This document shows, in pieces, positions 17,658 to 26,451 of a stretch of DNA of 60,734 nucleotides. The position numbers and the translations under genes are program-made. Under the pieces are notes generated by a model. It did no database searches and had not been told where the DNA came from. It saw only the letters and a program-made list of their open reading frames with translations. Source of the stretch: Paracoccaceae bacterium (GTDB taxonomy: Bacteria > Pseudomonadota > Alphaproteobacteria > Rhodobacterales > Rhodobacteraceae); contig JAQWQJ010000079.1 of NCBI GenBank assembly GCA_029244725.1, positions 1 through 60,734 of the forward strand. Direction: 5' to 3'. The first letter of the stretch is position 1. Every line of letters starts with the position of its first letter.

Positions 17658-18437
17658 TCAGGATAGAGTTTTCAGACGAGCTTGAAGCGCCAGAAGATCG
17701 GCCCAAGCCTCTCTTTTTGCGTGGGGATTGCGCAGCAAATAATCTGGATGAAACATCGGAAGGGCGGGAATACCCAAAACCTCTTTCCAATTGCCGCGCA
17801 GTCTTGTGATACCGCGCTGCCCCAACAGAGTCTGACATGGGATATTACCCATCAACAAAATCAAATCAGGCTTTGCCAATTCAATATGGCGCTCAACGAA
17901 GGGTCGCATCATAGCGATCTCTTCAGGTTTTGGTTCACGGTTTTGCGGCGGTCGCCAAGGCAAAACATCTGTGATGTAGATGCCAGCCGCGCCCTCAGCC
18001 GAGCGCGCCATTGCAATGGCAGCAAACATCTTGTCTAGCAAATCACCGATCCGTCCAACGAAGGGAAGACCTTGCAGATCCTCCTCGCGACCCGGTGCCT
18101 CGCCGATGATCATCACGCGCGCTGACGGCGATCCGTCGGCAAACACCAGATTATGCGCGCCTCGTTCAAGTTCACAGTGCTGGAAATTCGAGAGTGCAGC
18201 TTTAAGCTCATCCAAGCTGCTCGCTTTTGCTGCAGCTGCCCTAGCGATTTCTGCAACATCGATATCGGATGTTGTCACAACTTTCGCCGGTGCCGTCTTG
18301 GCCTGCTTCTTTGCGGGTGGTTTTGCGGCCAACTCAAACCGGTTAATCGGTGTTTCGGATGTCGCATCAGTCACGCCTAGTTCGACCTGCCATTCCAGCA
18401 GGGCACGAGCGCTCCAATATTCAGTCTGCGAATCCAT
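17658..18437 (-). CDS. Uracil-DNA glycosylase, family 4-like but without Fe-S cysteines
   Basis: Removes uracil from DNA to start base excision repair. The 259-residue protein has motif A GEAPGREED (residues 112-120), the PFVGRIGDLLDKM helix, the VLPWRPPQNREP loop and motif B MFHPDYLLRNP (about 228-238). Family 4 enzymes usually hold a 4Fe-4S cluster by four cysteines; here only Cys88 and Cys201 exist, so that cluster cannot form in the usual way. About 80 N-terminal residues before the catalytic domain are Ala/Lys rich. Related cluster-less enzymes are known in alphaproteobacteria, so it is likely active. Pairs with moaB downstream. Confidence 0.85.
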   Translation of the reverse strand: MDSQTEYWSARALLEWQVELGVTDATSETPINRFELAAKPPAKKQAKTAPAKVVTTSDIDVAEIARAAAAKASSLDELKAALSNFQHCELERGAHNLVFADGSPSARVMIIGEAPGREEDLQGLPFVGRIGDLLDKMFAAIAMARSAEGAAGIYITDVLPWRPPQNREPKPEEIAMMRPFVERHIELAKPDLILLMGNIPCQTLLGQRGITRLRGNWKEVLGIPALPMFHPDYLLRNPHAKREAWADLLALQARLKTLS

Positions 18438-18616
18438 GCGGTAAATCTATCGCGCATCCCAAGCAGGGAAAAGCAAAAGCGCCTTTCGCATCAGTTCTTT
18501 GCCAATTTCCATTGGTCTATCGAACCCCTCAGGCCATTATTCGCGCTAATTCAGACAGGATTACTTGCCCCGACGCGCCTTGGTTCCTATAAGCGTCCGA
18601 AATCCGAGGAGACGCC

Positions 18617-19564
18617 ATGACATTCCGGCAAAAACACCTCTTGGGCATTGAACCCCTCCATCCGACAGAAATAACTGCCATTTTGGATTTGGCCGACAAA
18701 TACGCCGATCTTAATCGTCAGAGCATAAAGCATTCGGATGCGCTTACCGGTCTTACCCAAATTAACATGTTCTTCGAGAATTCCACACGCACACAGGCAA
18801 GCTTTGAGATAGCCGGCAAGCGTCTAGGTGCGGATGTGATGAATATGGCGATGCAGGCCAGCTCAATCAAAAAGGGGGAAACCCTGATTGATACCGCGCT
18901 GACCCTAAACGCGATGCACCCCGATCTTTTGGTGGTTCGGCACCCCCATTCAGGCGCCGTCGATCTGCTGTCGCAAAAGGTGAATTGCGCGGTTCTAAAT
19001 GCTGGGGATGGTCGCCATGAACATCCGACCCAAGCTTTACTCGACGCGCTGACTATTCGCCGTCGCAAGGGGCGCTTACATCGCCTAAACATCGCGATCT
19101 GCGGGGACATTGCCCACAGCCGCGTTGCGCGTTCAAACATCATCCTTCTTGGGAAGATGGAAAACCGCATCAGGCTGATCGGACCGCCGACCCTTCTGCC
19201 CAGTCAGTTCCGCGAATTTGGCTGCGAGGTTTATGACGATATGAACGAGGGCCTAAAAGACGTCGACGTTGTCATGATGCTCCGACTGCAGAGGGAACGC
19301 ATGGACGGCGGATTTATTCCGTCCGAACGCGAATACTATCACCGCTTCGGCTTAGACGCCGAAAAGCTGGCCAATGCCAAGGACGACGCCATCGTTATGC
19401 ACCCGGGCCCAATGAACCGTGGGGTCGAAATCGACGGAGACATCGCCGACGACATCAACCGCTCGGTTATTCAAGAACAGGTTGAGATGGGCGTTGCGGT
19501 ACGTATGGCAGCCATGGACCTTCTGGCCCAAAACCAGCGTGAAGCACGCATGCAGGGGGTCTAA
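18617..19564 (+). CDS. pyrB: Aspartate carbamoyltransferase catalytic subunit
   Basis: Condenses carbamoyl phosphate with aspartate, the second step of pyrimidine synthesis. The 315-residue protein has the carbamoyl-phosphate loop [13 protein letters not shown], the HPTQALLD motif and the aspartate-domain patterns ([22 protein letters not shown]). The ATG at 18617 follows GAGGAGA. It heads a same-strand run: the PH-domain gene (2 bp later), a degenerate dihydroorotase and plsY. No regulatory subunit PyrI is present; the degenerate PyrC is a plausible structural partner, as in pseudomonads. Confidence 0.95.
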   Translation: MTFRQKHLLGIEPLHPTEITAILDLADKYADLNRQSIKHSDALTGLTQINMFFENSTRTQASFEIAGKRLGADVMNMAMQASSIKKGETLIDTALTLNAMHPDLLVVRHPHSGAVDLLSQKVNCAVLNAGDGRHEHPTQALLDALTIRRRKGRLHRLNIAICGDIAHSRVARSNIILLGKMENRIRLIGPPTLLPSQFREFGCEVYDDMNEGLKDVDVVMMLRLQRERMDGGFIPSEREYYHRFGLDAEKLANAKDDAIVMHPGPMNRGVEIDGDIADDINRSVIQEQVEMGVAVRMAAMDLLAQNQREARMQGV

Positions 19565-19565
19565 C

Positions 19566-20006
19566 TTGGAAGATTCCTATCAGCTAACCCCTTCGACCGA
19601 ATTGCTGACCAACGAACGCGTTGAGCAAAGCTTTCAGGCTGATCGTTCGGTCTATATTCGCGATCACGCTTGGATGGCGGCGGGTGCGATGGCGGTGGGC
19701 ATGTTGATCCTCTGGGCAATCGGAAATCCCCATATCTGGACTGGTGGCGTAGGTGGTTTGGCGGCTATTGCCATTCGCGGCTTCTACGTCGCATCAGACG
19801 AGTTGAACGTTCGCTGGGATCTAACAAACCTTCGTCTATTAGGCCCCCAAACCCGGGTCGTTTTATTAGGTGACATAGAAAACGTCCGCATTTTGGCAAG
19901 TGCGATACAAGTCATATCAAAGACCGGTGACAAGCATCTACTGAAGTACCAAGGTGATCGAAATTCTACAAAGGCCGCCATAATGGCCGCTGCAGCAAAC
20001 ACTTAG
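19566..20006 (+). CDS. Small membrane protein with bacterial PH-like domain
   Basis: A protein of about 146 residues: an N-terminal segment, two hydrophobic stretches (about residues 32-75) and a C-terminal beta-rich part (WDLTNLRLLGP ... VLLGDIENVRI) that looks like a bacterial pleckstrin-like domain. Start is TTG at 19566, set by AGGGGG inside the end of pyrB at good spacing; an upstream ATG would overlap pyrB for about 150 bp in another frame. Function unknown. Its position between pyrB and the pyrC-like gene suggests a co-expressed role at the membrane, or mere operon hitch-hiking. Confidence 0.7.
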   Translation: MEDSYQLTPSTELLTNERVEQSFQADRSVYIRDHAWMAAGAMAVGMLILWAIGNPHIWTGGVGGLAAIAIRGFYVASDELNVRWDLTNLRLLGPQTRVVLLGDIENVRILASAIQVISKTGDKHLLKYQGDRNSTKAAIMAAAANT

Positions 20007-20020
20007 TGAAAGGGGTTCGC

Positions 20021-21310
20021 ATGTCGACACTATTTGAGAACGCCCGCTTGATCGACCCTGAGGCGCTGATTGAATTCAACGGCGCGATACTTGTCGAAAA
20101 CGGCAATATTTCTCAGGTTTTGGATCAAAATGCCGATCTTGCAACTTTCAAGGCGTCGGCGGAAAATATCGTTGATTGCGCCGGCCAAGCACTGGCCCCC
20201 GGCATTGTTGATATCGGTGTTAAGATTTGCGAACCGGGTGAGCGTCACAAAGAAAGTTTCCGCTCTGCCGGTCTGGCCGCAGCCGCCGGAGGGGTCACAA
20301 CAATCGTCACCCGTCCCGACACCTTGCCAGCCATCGACACCCCCGAAACGCTAGAGTTTGTGACGCGTCGCGCGCAAGAAGCGGCGCCCGTAAATGTCCG
20401 CACCATGGCCGCTTTGACCAAGGGCCGCAAAGGTCGCGAAATGACCGAGATCGGCTTTTTGCTAGATGCAGGCGCCGTTGCATTCACCGATGGTGACAGC
20501 GTCATTGAGCATACCAAAGTTCTCAGCCGCGCGATGAGTTATGTCAAAAGCCTAGATGCGCTGATTGTCTCACACCCGCAAGAACCTGGCTTGTCTGATG
20601 GTGCTGCTACGACGTCGGGCAAGTTTGCGACGCTGAAGGGTTTGCCGTCGGTCAGTCCAATGGCCGAACGCATGGGCCTAGACCGCGATATCGCTTTGAT
20701 CGAAATGACAGGCGTCAAATACCACGCCGACCAGATCACCACATCCCGCGCATTGCCTGCGCTAGAACGGGCTAAGGCAAACGGTTTTGATGTCACTGCC
20801 GGTATTTCGATCCATCACCTTACGCTTAACGAACTTGATGTCGCTGATTATCGAACGTTCTTTAAAGTGAAGCCACCACTTCGCTCTGAAGAGGATCGTC
20901 AGGCCTGTATCCAAGCCGTCGCTGATGGATTGATCGACATCGTATGCTCAATGCACACACCGCAAGACGAAGAAAGCAAACGTCTTCCATTTGAAGAGGC
21001 CGCCAGTGGTGCTGTAGGGCTTGAGACCTTGCTGCCTGCCGCATTGCGTCTTTACCACAACGAACAATTGACCCTGCCCCAACTATTCCGTGCTATGGCA
21101 TTAAATCCTGCTAAGCGGTTTGGCTTAGACGGCGGACGTCTCTGCGTCGGTAGCCCTGCAGATTTCGTTTTGTTTGACCCCGACACGCCGTTTATTTTGG
21201 ATAGAACGAAGCTGAATTCAAAATCCAAGAATACTCCCTTTGACGGTGCTAGACTTCAGGGCAAAGTTCTAGGGACTTGGGTAAACGGCAAACGCGTATT
21301 TGGAGAATAA
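20021..21310 (+). CDS. Degenerate (probably non-catalytic) dihydroorotase, PyrC'-type
   Basis: A 429-residue amidohydrolase-fold protein of the dihydroorotase class I line. The key HxH metal motif is missing: the expected D-x-H-x-H-x-R-E-P-G reads DIGVKICEPG (residues 64-73), with Gly66 and Lys68 in place of the histidines and Cys70 for Arg. The catalytic-aspartate loop reads SMHTPQ (310-315), Met311 in place of Asp. A later histidine patch (SIHHLTL) remains. It is therefore most likely inactive, matching the PyrC' proteins that help assemble aspartate carbamoyltransferase in pseudomonads, which fits its place in the pyrB operon. ATG at 20021 follows AAGGGG; GTG at 20006 is less likely. A working dihydroorotase should be elsewhere. 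Confidence 0.88.
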   Translation: MSTLFENARLIDPEALIEFNGAILVENGNISQVLDQNADLATFKASAENIVDCAGQALAPGIVDIGVKICEPGERHKESFRSAGLAAAAGGVTTIVTRPDTLPAIDTPETLEFVTRRAQEAAPVNVRTMAALTKGRKGREMTEIGFLLDAGAVAFTDGDSVIEHTKVLSRAMSYVKSLDALIVSHPQEPGLSDGAATTSGKFATLKGLPSVSPMAERMGLDRDIALIEMTGVKYHADQITTSRALPALERAKANGFDVTAGISIHHLTLNELDVADYRTFFKVKPPLRSEEDRQACIQAVADGLIDIVCSMHTPQDEESKRLPFEEAASGAVGLETLLPAALRLYHNEQLTLPQLFRAMALNPAKRFGLDGGRLCVGSPADFVLFDPDTPFILDRTKLNSKSKNTPFDGARLQGKVLGTWVNGKRVFGE

Positions 21311-21313
21311 CCG

Positions 21314-21895
21314 ATGGAATGGCTAATCACGGCAATCGCCGCATACATCCTAGGATCAATCCCTTTCGGTTTGGCCATCGCGTCGGCTTTTGGTTTAGGC
21401 GACATCCGCCAGATTGGTTCGGGCAACATAGGCGCAACGAATGTCTTGCGCACGGGAAACAAATTCGCTGCCTTCCTGACGCTTGTGCTAGACGCAGGCA
21501 AAGGTGCCGTTGCAGTACTTGTCGCGCGCGCCGTGTTTGGCGAAGGTGCGGCCGGGTTTGCTGCACTGTTCGCGGTTCTTGGACATCTTTTCCCGCTATT
21601 TCTTAAGTTTAAAGGCGGCAAAGGTGTCGCGACATTCCTTGGTACGATACTGGCACTTAGCTTTCCCGCAGGCATAGCCGCTTGCGCTACATGGTTGATT
21701 GCAGCGGCCCTGTTCAGAATGTCGTCTCTTGCAGCGATCATCTCCGTTGCACTAGCGCCGCTGTTCACGTTCTATTTCTACCACATGCACGGCGCAATCT
21801 TGGTTGCCGTACTGTCAGTGATCGTTATCGCAAAGCACCACGCCAATATCAGGCGGTTGCTAAAGGGCGAAGAACCTAAGATCGGGAAGAAGTAA
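21314..21895 (+). CDS. plsY: Acyl-phosphate glycerol-3-phosphate acyltransferase PlsY
   Basis: Inner-membrane enzyme that moves an acyl group from acyl phosphate to glycerol-3-phosphate, the first step of phospholipid synthesis. The 193-residue protein has about five membrane segments and the family motifs GSIPFGL, GSGNIGATNVLRTGNK and KFKGGKGVATFLG. It begins 3 bp after the pyrC'-like gene and closes the pyr run. Ends convergently to gshA with 10 bp between them. Confidence 0.93.
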   Translation: MEWLITAIAAYILGSIPFGLAIASAFGLGDIRQIGSGNIGATNVLRTGNKFAAFLTLVLDAGKGAVAVLVARAVFGEGAAGFAALFAVLGHLFPLFLKFKGGKGVATFLGTILALSFPAGIAACATWLIAAALFRMSSLAAIISVALAPLFTFYFYHMHGAILVAVLSVIVIAKHHANIRRLLKGEEPKIGKK

Positions 21896-21905
21896 GGCGT
21901 AGCCG

Positions 21906-23276
21906 TTAGTACGAATACGCCCCGTAAATCCGGTCCAAGTCGCCCTGCCATTCGCCGTTATAGCAATCCAACAGCTCGTCCGCTGGCACCTTACCGCTAT
22001 CAAGGCTTTCTTTCAGAGCGTTAAGGAAATGCGTTTCGTCTGGCACTAGTCCCCCTGCCCCTGGCATGGCGCGGGCGGCGAGGCCCTGTTCAGCGATGGA
22101 AACGACTTCGCGCGCGAGATCGTGCATTTTTATTCCACCAACTTCGGCTTGAAGGCCCTGTTCTGATGCCGCAATACGAAACGCCTCGCGCGTTTCTGCA
22201 TCCCAGTTCTTGAATAGATCGGTCGCCGCATCAAGGGCGCCTTGATCATAGCACAACCCAACCCAAAAGGCCGGCAGCGCACAAAGGCGTCGCCAAGGAC
22301 CCCCGTCAGCTCCGCGCATTTCAAGGAACTGTTTAATCCGTGCCTCAGGGAAAATTGTTGTTAGGTGATCGGCCCAATCCGACAGCGTCGGCAATTCGCC
22401 GGGAAGTGCAGGCAGATTGCCCTTCAAGAAATCGCGGAACGATTGGCCCAGCGCATTGATGTAAACGCCGTCGCGGTAGACAAAGTACATCGGCACATCG
22501 AGCGCGTATTCGACCCAAGCTTCAAACCCAAAACCGTCTTCGAAAACAAACGGCAGCATGCCGGTCCTATCCGCATCAAGATCACGCCAAACCCGTGCGC
22601 GCCAGCTTTTGTGGCCATTGGGCTTACCTTCAAGAAACGGTGAATTTGCAAACAGCGCCGTAGCTACCGGCTGCAATGCCAAGGCGGTGCGCATCTTTTG
22701 CACCATGTCTGCTTCGGACGCAAAATCGAGGTTCACCTGCACAGTGCAGGTTCGATACATCATGGTTTTACCCATTGTGCCAACGCGATCCATGTAATCC
22801 GTCATTAGTTTGTAACGGCCCTTAGGCATCACGTGCATCTCTTCGTGCTTCCAAATAGGCGCAGCCCCAAGACCAATAAAGCCAACACCAAGCTCATCAG
22901 CGATATGCTTTACGTCGCGCAGATGGACATTCACCTCATCGCAAGTCTGGTGGATCGTTTCCAAGGGCGCACCCGAAAGCTCTAATTGACCACCCGGCTC
23001 AAGCGATACGTTCGCACCATCTTTGGTTAGGCCAATCAGTTTTCCTGCTTCGGTAAGGGGGTCCCAACCGTGACGATCACGCAGACCTTCAAGCATCGCC
23101 AAAATTGAGCGTTCGCCTTCGTATGGCAAAGGCTTGTGATTATCTTTGCAGTAACCGAACTTTTCATGCTCAGTGCCAATGCGCCAATCCGCTTTAGGTT
23201 TACAGCCCGAAGATAGATATTCGGCAAGCTGGTCATAGCTTTCGATCGGTCCGCCACCGCTTTGAGGAATCGACAT
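21906..23276 (-). CDS. gshA: Glutamate-cysteine ligase, plant/alphaproteobacterial type
   Basis: Makes gamma-glutamylcysteine, the first step of glutathione synthesis. The 456-residue protein carries ADWRIGTEHEKFGY near the start, LEPGGQLELSGAP in the middle, and other features of the class found in plants and alphaproteobacteria, different from E. coli GshA. The ATG at 23276 follows CAGGAG at seven bases; the frame from 23309 adds 11 residues. It stands alone, about 60 bp from the 176-residue membrane-protein gene on the same strand. Confidence 0.92.
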   Translation of the reverse strand: MSIPQSGGGPIESYDQLAEYLSSGCKPKADWRIGTEHEKFGYCKDNHKPLPYEGERSILAMLEGLRDRHGWDPLTEAGKLIGLTKDGANVSLEPGGQLELSGAPLETIHQTCDEVNVHLRDVKHIADELGVGFIGLGAAPIWKHEEMHVMPKGRYKLMTDYMDRVGTMGKTMMYRTCTVQVNLDFASEADMVQKMRTALALQPVATALFANSPFLEGKPNGHKSWRARVWRDLDADRTGMLPFVFEDGFGFEAWVEYALDVPMYFVYRDGVYINALGQSFRDFLKGNLPALPGELPTLSDWADHLTTIFPEARIKQFLEMRGADGGPWRRLCALPAFWVGLCYDQGALDAATDLFKNWDAETREAFRIAASEQGLQAEVGGIKMHDLAREVVSIAEQGLAARAMPGAGGLVPDETHFLNALKESLDSGKVPADELLDCYNGEWQGDLDRIYGAYSY

Positions 23277-23333
23277 TGGCTGCTCCTGAGTCGTGTTTTC
23301 TAAATTCACTGGTGAGCGGAAACTATTCCGGTG

Positions 23334-23864
23334 TCAATGCAGCCTGACAACGTTTTCTGGCGCTTTATCGCGTTGCCAGATCACTATTGAGTGTCCGCTG
23401 TTTTCCTCAAGCGCCGAAAGCATTTCTCCGGTCTGTAGACCTGGCAATGCAGCGAAGACATCAAACAACTTGCTCGTTCCCTCGGCGTTTAGCGGAATAT
23501 GCACATCTGCCTGCCCAAGCTGTTTTAGTACCCAACGCGGCGGAGTCTGCGCGTAGTCGAGTATCAGGACATCCAAATCGGATAGCGCGACCACACCGCC
23601 ATCAAATGGCGCAAGGTAGGTTATCTGTCCCTCTTTTACCGTGACAACACCAATGCCACCTGCCTCAGTTTTGAAGCGAAGACGCTGAATACCCGAGGCT
23701 GCAAAGGCTGCAGCCACAATAACAAGCAACCAGCCAACCCAAACCATCAAACCAAAAGTTGTAAGCGCCCAATATAGGCCAACAGCTCCTACCAACGCAG
23801 CAATGATAAGATCGCGATAGCGACTCAGTTGGCGCTGGGCTTCAGGTCTTAGAAAACTATTCAT
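23334..23864 (-). CDS. Conserved two-span membrane protein, function unknown
   Basis: A 176-residue protein with two membrane segments (about residues 18-38 and 40-58) and a soluble C-terminal part that looks beta-rich (GGIGVVTVKEGQITYLAPFDGGVVALSDL), perhaps PH-like but not clear enough to name. It overlaps the end of the GNAT gene by 8 bp, so the two are coupled; RsmE is next upstream. No catalytic motif seen. Reads like a conserved Rhodobacterales gene. Confidence 0.7.
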   Translation of the reverse strand: MNSFLRPEAQRQLSRYRDLIIAALVGAVGLYWALTTFGLMVWVGWLLVIVAAAFAASGIQRLRFKTEAGGIGVVTVKEGQITYLAPFDGGVVALSDLDVLILDYAQTPPRWVLKQLGQADVHIPLNAEGTSKLFDVFAALPGLQTGEMLSALEENSGHSIVIWQRDKAPENVVRLH

Positions 23865-24693
23865 TTACGCGTTGCTTTCCATCAAACAAACAGAGGGTCC
23901 ACTGTCCGATATAAGTGAAACCAATCGCCTGATAAGCCCTTGACGCAAATTCATTGGCAGAAAAAAGCGTTGCGCGTTTGACGCCCTCGGATTTGGCCTG
24001 CTGAAGATGGAGAGCGACCGCACGTTTTGCGTGCGCTCTATTGCGTAGTTTGGGAGGGGTATAGACACCGCCGATTTGCACAATTTCAGGCAGTCGAGCG
24101 TTGAAACCCGTGGTGCACAGAGCCGTGTCGCCGTCCATTAATGTGACGTGGCTATTTTCGGCGCAATAGCTTTCATATTCATTTGGTGCTCTGACTGATG
24201 CTTCTTCAAAATCACTATTCAGAGTCTCAATATCGTAGTCCCGCCGCCAACGGATCATCTCCTCTTTGTTCGCACTGGCCAATTGGAAGATGTCTCCGCG
24301 ACCTTTTGGAATTATGAGATCACTCAGATCGAGTGAATACTGAGGTTCATCGTGATCGAGTGTTGTTTTGACATTGTTGAGGTCAAGACTGTCCAGCAAA
24401 GACCGAGACTGATCAGACGGTCCAATGATGCCAATCAAATCCAGCCCTCGCAGAGCCTCCGACATGCCCGCCCAATCCATGTCCGGACTTTGAGGCATCA
24501 ACATGCCCTCTTTGGTAACACTAAGAGCACCAGCTAGCTTACCATTCTTGCGTGTCAGCCAGAAACGAGGCGAACGGGGGTGATTGCCGTCTAACCCATG
24601 ATTTTGAAGATTGGCCAAAGGAAACATAGATTGGACAGCAAGAGGCGACAGGAAATTGACGACATCGTCTAAATCAGCCTCAGTCGCCCACAT
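23857..24693 (-). CDS. GNAT-family N-acetyltransferase
   Basis: A 278-residue protein whose last 110 residues form a GNAT domain: the acyl-CoA pattern IVQIGGVYTPPKLRNRAHAK and the later EFASRAYQAIGFTYIGQW, typical of the FR47-like branch. The N-terminal 160 residues may be a second, degenerate GNAT-like lobe. It starts one base after the rsmE stop and is followed by the 176-residue membrane protein with an 8-bp overlap. Substrate unknown. Confidence 0.8.
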   Translation of the reverse strand: MWATEADLDDVVNFLSPLAVQSMFPLANLQNHGLDGNHPRSPRFWLTRKNGKLAGALSVTKEGMLMPQSPDMDWAGMSEALRGLDLIGIIGPSDQSRSLLDSLDLNNVKTTLDHDEPQYSLDLSDLIIPKGRGDIFQLASANKEEMIRWRRDYDIETLNSDFEEASVRAPNEYESYCAENSHVTLMDGDTALCTTGFNARLPEIVQIGGVYTPPKLRNRAHAKRAVALHLQQAKSEGVKRATLFSANEFASRAYQAIGFTYIGQWTLCLFDGKQRVNE

Positions 24694-24694
24694 T

Positions 24695-25417
24695 TCACCA
24701 ATCCCCCAACGTCTGCTGCCAAACTGTCATCGCTGCAACGGCGGCCGTGTCTGCACGCAGAACACGCGGTCCAAGGCTAACGGCGTGGGTGAACGGAAAG
24801 TCATTCAGCCGTTTACGTTCGGCTAGCGAAAATCCGCCTTCGGGTCCGATTAAAATCGCCCAAGGGCCAGAACCGGCTGAGCTGAGGGTTTCACCCGCGC
24901 CAACTAACGCCTCATCACAAAACATGAGCTTTCGATCCGCGGGCCAAGCATCGAGGAGCTTTGACAGCTTTTGAAAATCCACAACTTCGGGCACGTATGT
25001 CCCGCCACATTGCTCAGCGGCCTCAACGGCATGTGCTTGTAAACGGTCCTGCCGGACACGCTCGGAATTCGTGTACTCGGTTCCCACCGGCAAAATACGG
25101 CTCGCGCCCATCTCGGCCGCTTTTTCGACGATGAAATCGGTTCGCGCCTTTTTAATTGGTGCGAAGATCAGCCACAGGTCGGGGGGAAGTTGCAATGGTT
25201 TGGATTGAACCAAACAGGTCAACTCACCCGCACGTTTGCCTGCATGGGTTATCTCTGACGTCCACTCGCCATCCCGCCCGTTAAACAGTGCGATTTTCCC
25301 ACCAGCTTTCTGCCGCATCACCCCAAACAAATAGTGCGCTTGGTCGCGATCCAGAGGAACCGTTTGCCCCCGACCCAGTGGGTGATCTACATAGAGCCTG
25401 ATTTTTGCTGCTTCCAT
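24695..25417 (-). CDS. rsmE: 16S rRNA (uracil-1498-N3)-methyltransferase RsmE
   Basis: Methylates U1498 of 16S rRNA using S-adenosylmethionine. The 240-residue protein shows an N-terminal OB-like domain and a SPOUT methyltransferase domain: FAPIKKARTDFIVEKAAEMG, then LIGPEGGFSLAE and SLGPRVLRADTAA form the knot. The ATG at 25417 is the family start; the frame from 25522 adds 35 residues that overlap ubiA on the other strand. It diverges from ubiA with 11 bp between start codons, so the promoters overlap the opposite genes or lie within that gap. Confidence 0.93.
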   Translation of the reverse strand: MEAAKIRLYVDHPLGRGQTVPLDRDQAHYLFGVMRQKAGGKIALFNGRDGEWTSEITHAGKRAGELTCLVQSKPLQLPPDLWLIFAPIKKARTDFIVEKAAEMGASRILPVGTEYTNSERVRQDRLQAHAVEAAEQCGGTYVPEVVDFQKLSKLLDAWPADRKLMFCDEALVGAGETLSSAGSGPWAILIGPEGGFSLAERKRLNDFPFTHAVSLGPRVLRADTAAVAAMTVWQQTLGDW

Positions 25418-25428
25418 GAGGGCACCAT

Positions 25429-26394
25429 ATGACCGACGCCTCAAACACGCCAGAGCCTGAGGGCCAAGTTTCAGACGCAGTGCGTGGAAATTGGGTGGAC
25501 CATATCGCCCCTGAATGGACACGCCCGTATCTTCGACTTAGCCGTGCAGATCGCCCCATCGGAACGTGGTTGCTGCTGCTGCCTTGCTGGTGGGGGTTGT
25601 TCCTGTCTGCTTTGTCGGAAAACCGTTTCGGCTGGGACGGCGTTTGGATATTTGTTGGTTGTGCTGGAGGTAGTTGGCTTATGCGCGGGGCTGGCTGCAC
25701 TTGGAATGACATCACCGACCGAAAATTTGACGCGCAGGTCGAACGCACCCGTTCGCGCCCTATCCCCTCTGGTCAAGTCTCAACAAAACAAGCTGCCGCA
25801 TGGATGGTCCTGCAGGCGCTACTAGCGCTGATGTTCCTGCTAACATTGAACGTGAATGCCATTCTACTTGGCTTCTTGTCGCTGATCCCTGTCGCGATTT
25901 ACCCCTTTGCCAAGCGTTTCACACATTGGCCTCAGGCGTTTCTTGGTATTGCATTTAATTGGGGCGCATTGCTGGCATGGACGGCGCATAGCGGTTCACT
26001 TGGGTGGCCTGCAGTGCTGCTTTATCTGTCTGGTCTGGCTTGGACACTGTTTTACGATACGATTTACGCGCATCAAGACAAAGAAGACGACGTTATGATC
26101 GGGGTTAAATCCACCGCTTTGTTGTTCGGCGCCGAAACACCCAAATGGATGAAACGCTTCTTGGTTTTTTCGCTTTTGTTGATGCTTGCCGCAATTTTGC
26201 TTGCTGCAACCGACAGAAACCTTTTGTCAGTGGTCGTCGCCGTTGGCGGGCCGTGGGCCTTTGGTTGGCATATGGTATGGCAATTGCGAAAACTAGACAT
26301 CGATAATCCTGACGGTCTTTTGGCATTATTTCGCGCAAATAGGGATGCCGGCCTGATCCCTGTCTTGTTTTTCCTTGTCGCGTTGTTCATTTGA
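25429..26394 (+). CDS. ubiA: 4-hydroxybenzoate octaprenyltransferase
   Basis: Membrane prenyltransferase attaching the polyprenyl tail to 4-hydroxybenzoate in ubiquinone synthesis. The 321-residue protein has about eight membrane segments and both Asp-rich motifs: NDITDRKFD and YDTIYAHQDKEDD. The N-terminal RADRPIGTWLLLLPCWW is typical of UbiA. Its TGA is followed after 57 bases by the likely start of the OmpA-domain gene, which may share the transcript. Confidence 0.94.
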   Translation: MTDASNTPEPEGQVSDAVRGNWVDHIAPEWTRPYLRLSRADRPIGTWLLLLPCWWGLFLSALSENRFGWDGVWIFVGCAGGSWLMRGAGCTWNDITDRKFDAQVERTRSRPIPSGQVSTKQAAAWMVLQALLALMFLLTLNVNAILLGFLSLIPVAIYPFAKRFTHWPQAFLGIAFNWGALLAWTAHSGSLGWPAVLLYLSGLAWTLFYDTIYAHQDKEDDVMIGVKSTALLFGAETPKWMKRFLVFSLLLMLAAILLAATDRNLLSVVVAVGGPWAFGWHMVWQLRKLDIDNPDGLLALFRANRDAGLIPVLFFLVALFI

Positions 26395-26451
26395 TTGATC
26401 CGTTTGAAAAGACAGCCTAATAAAGACGAACACTCGGAGAATTTCACCTTA

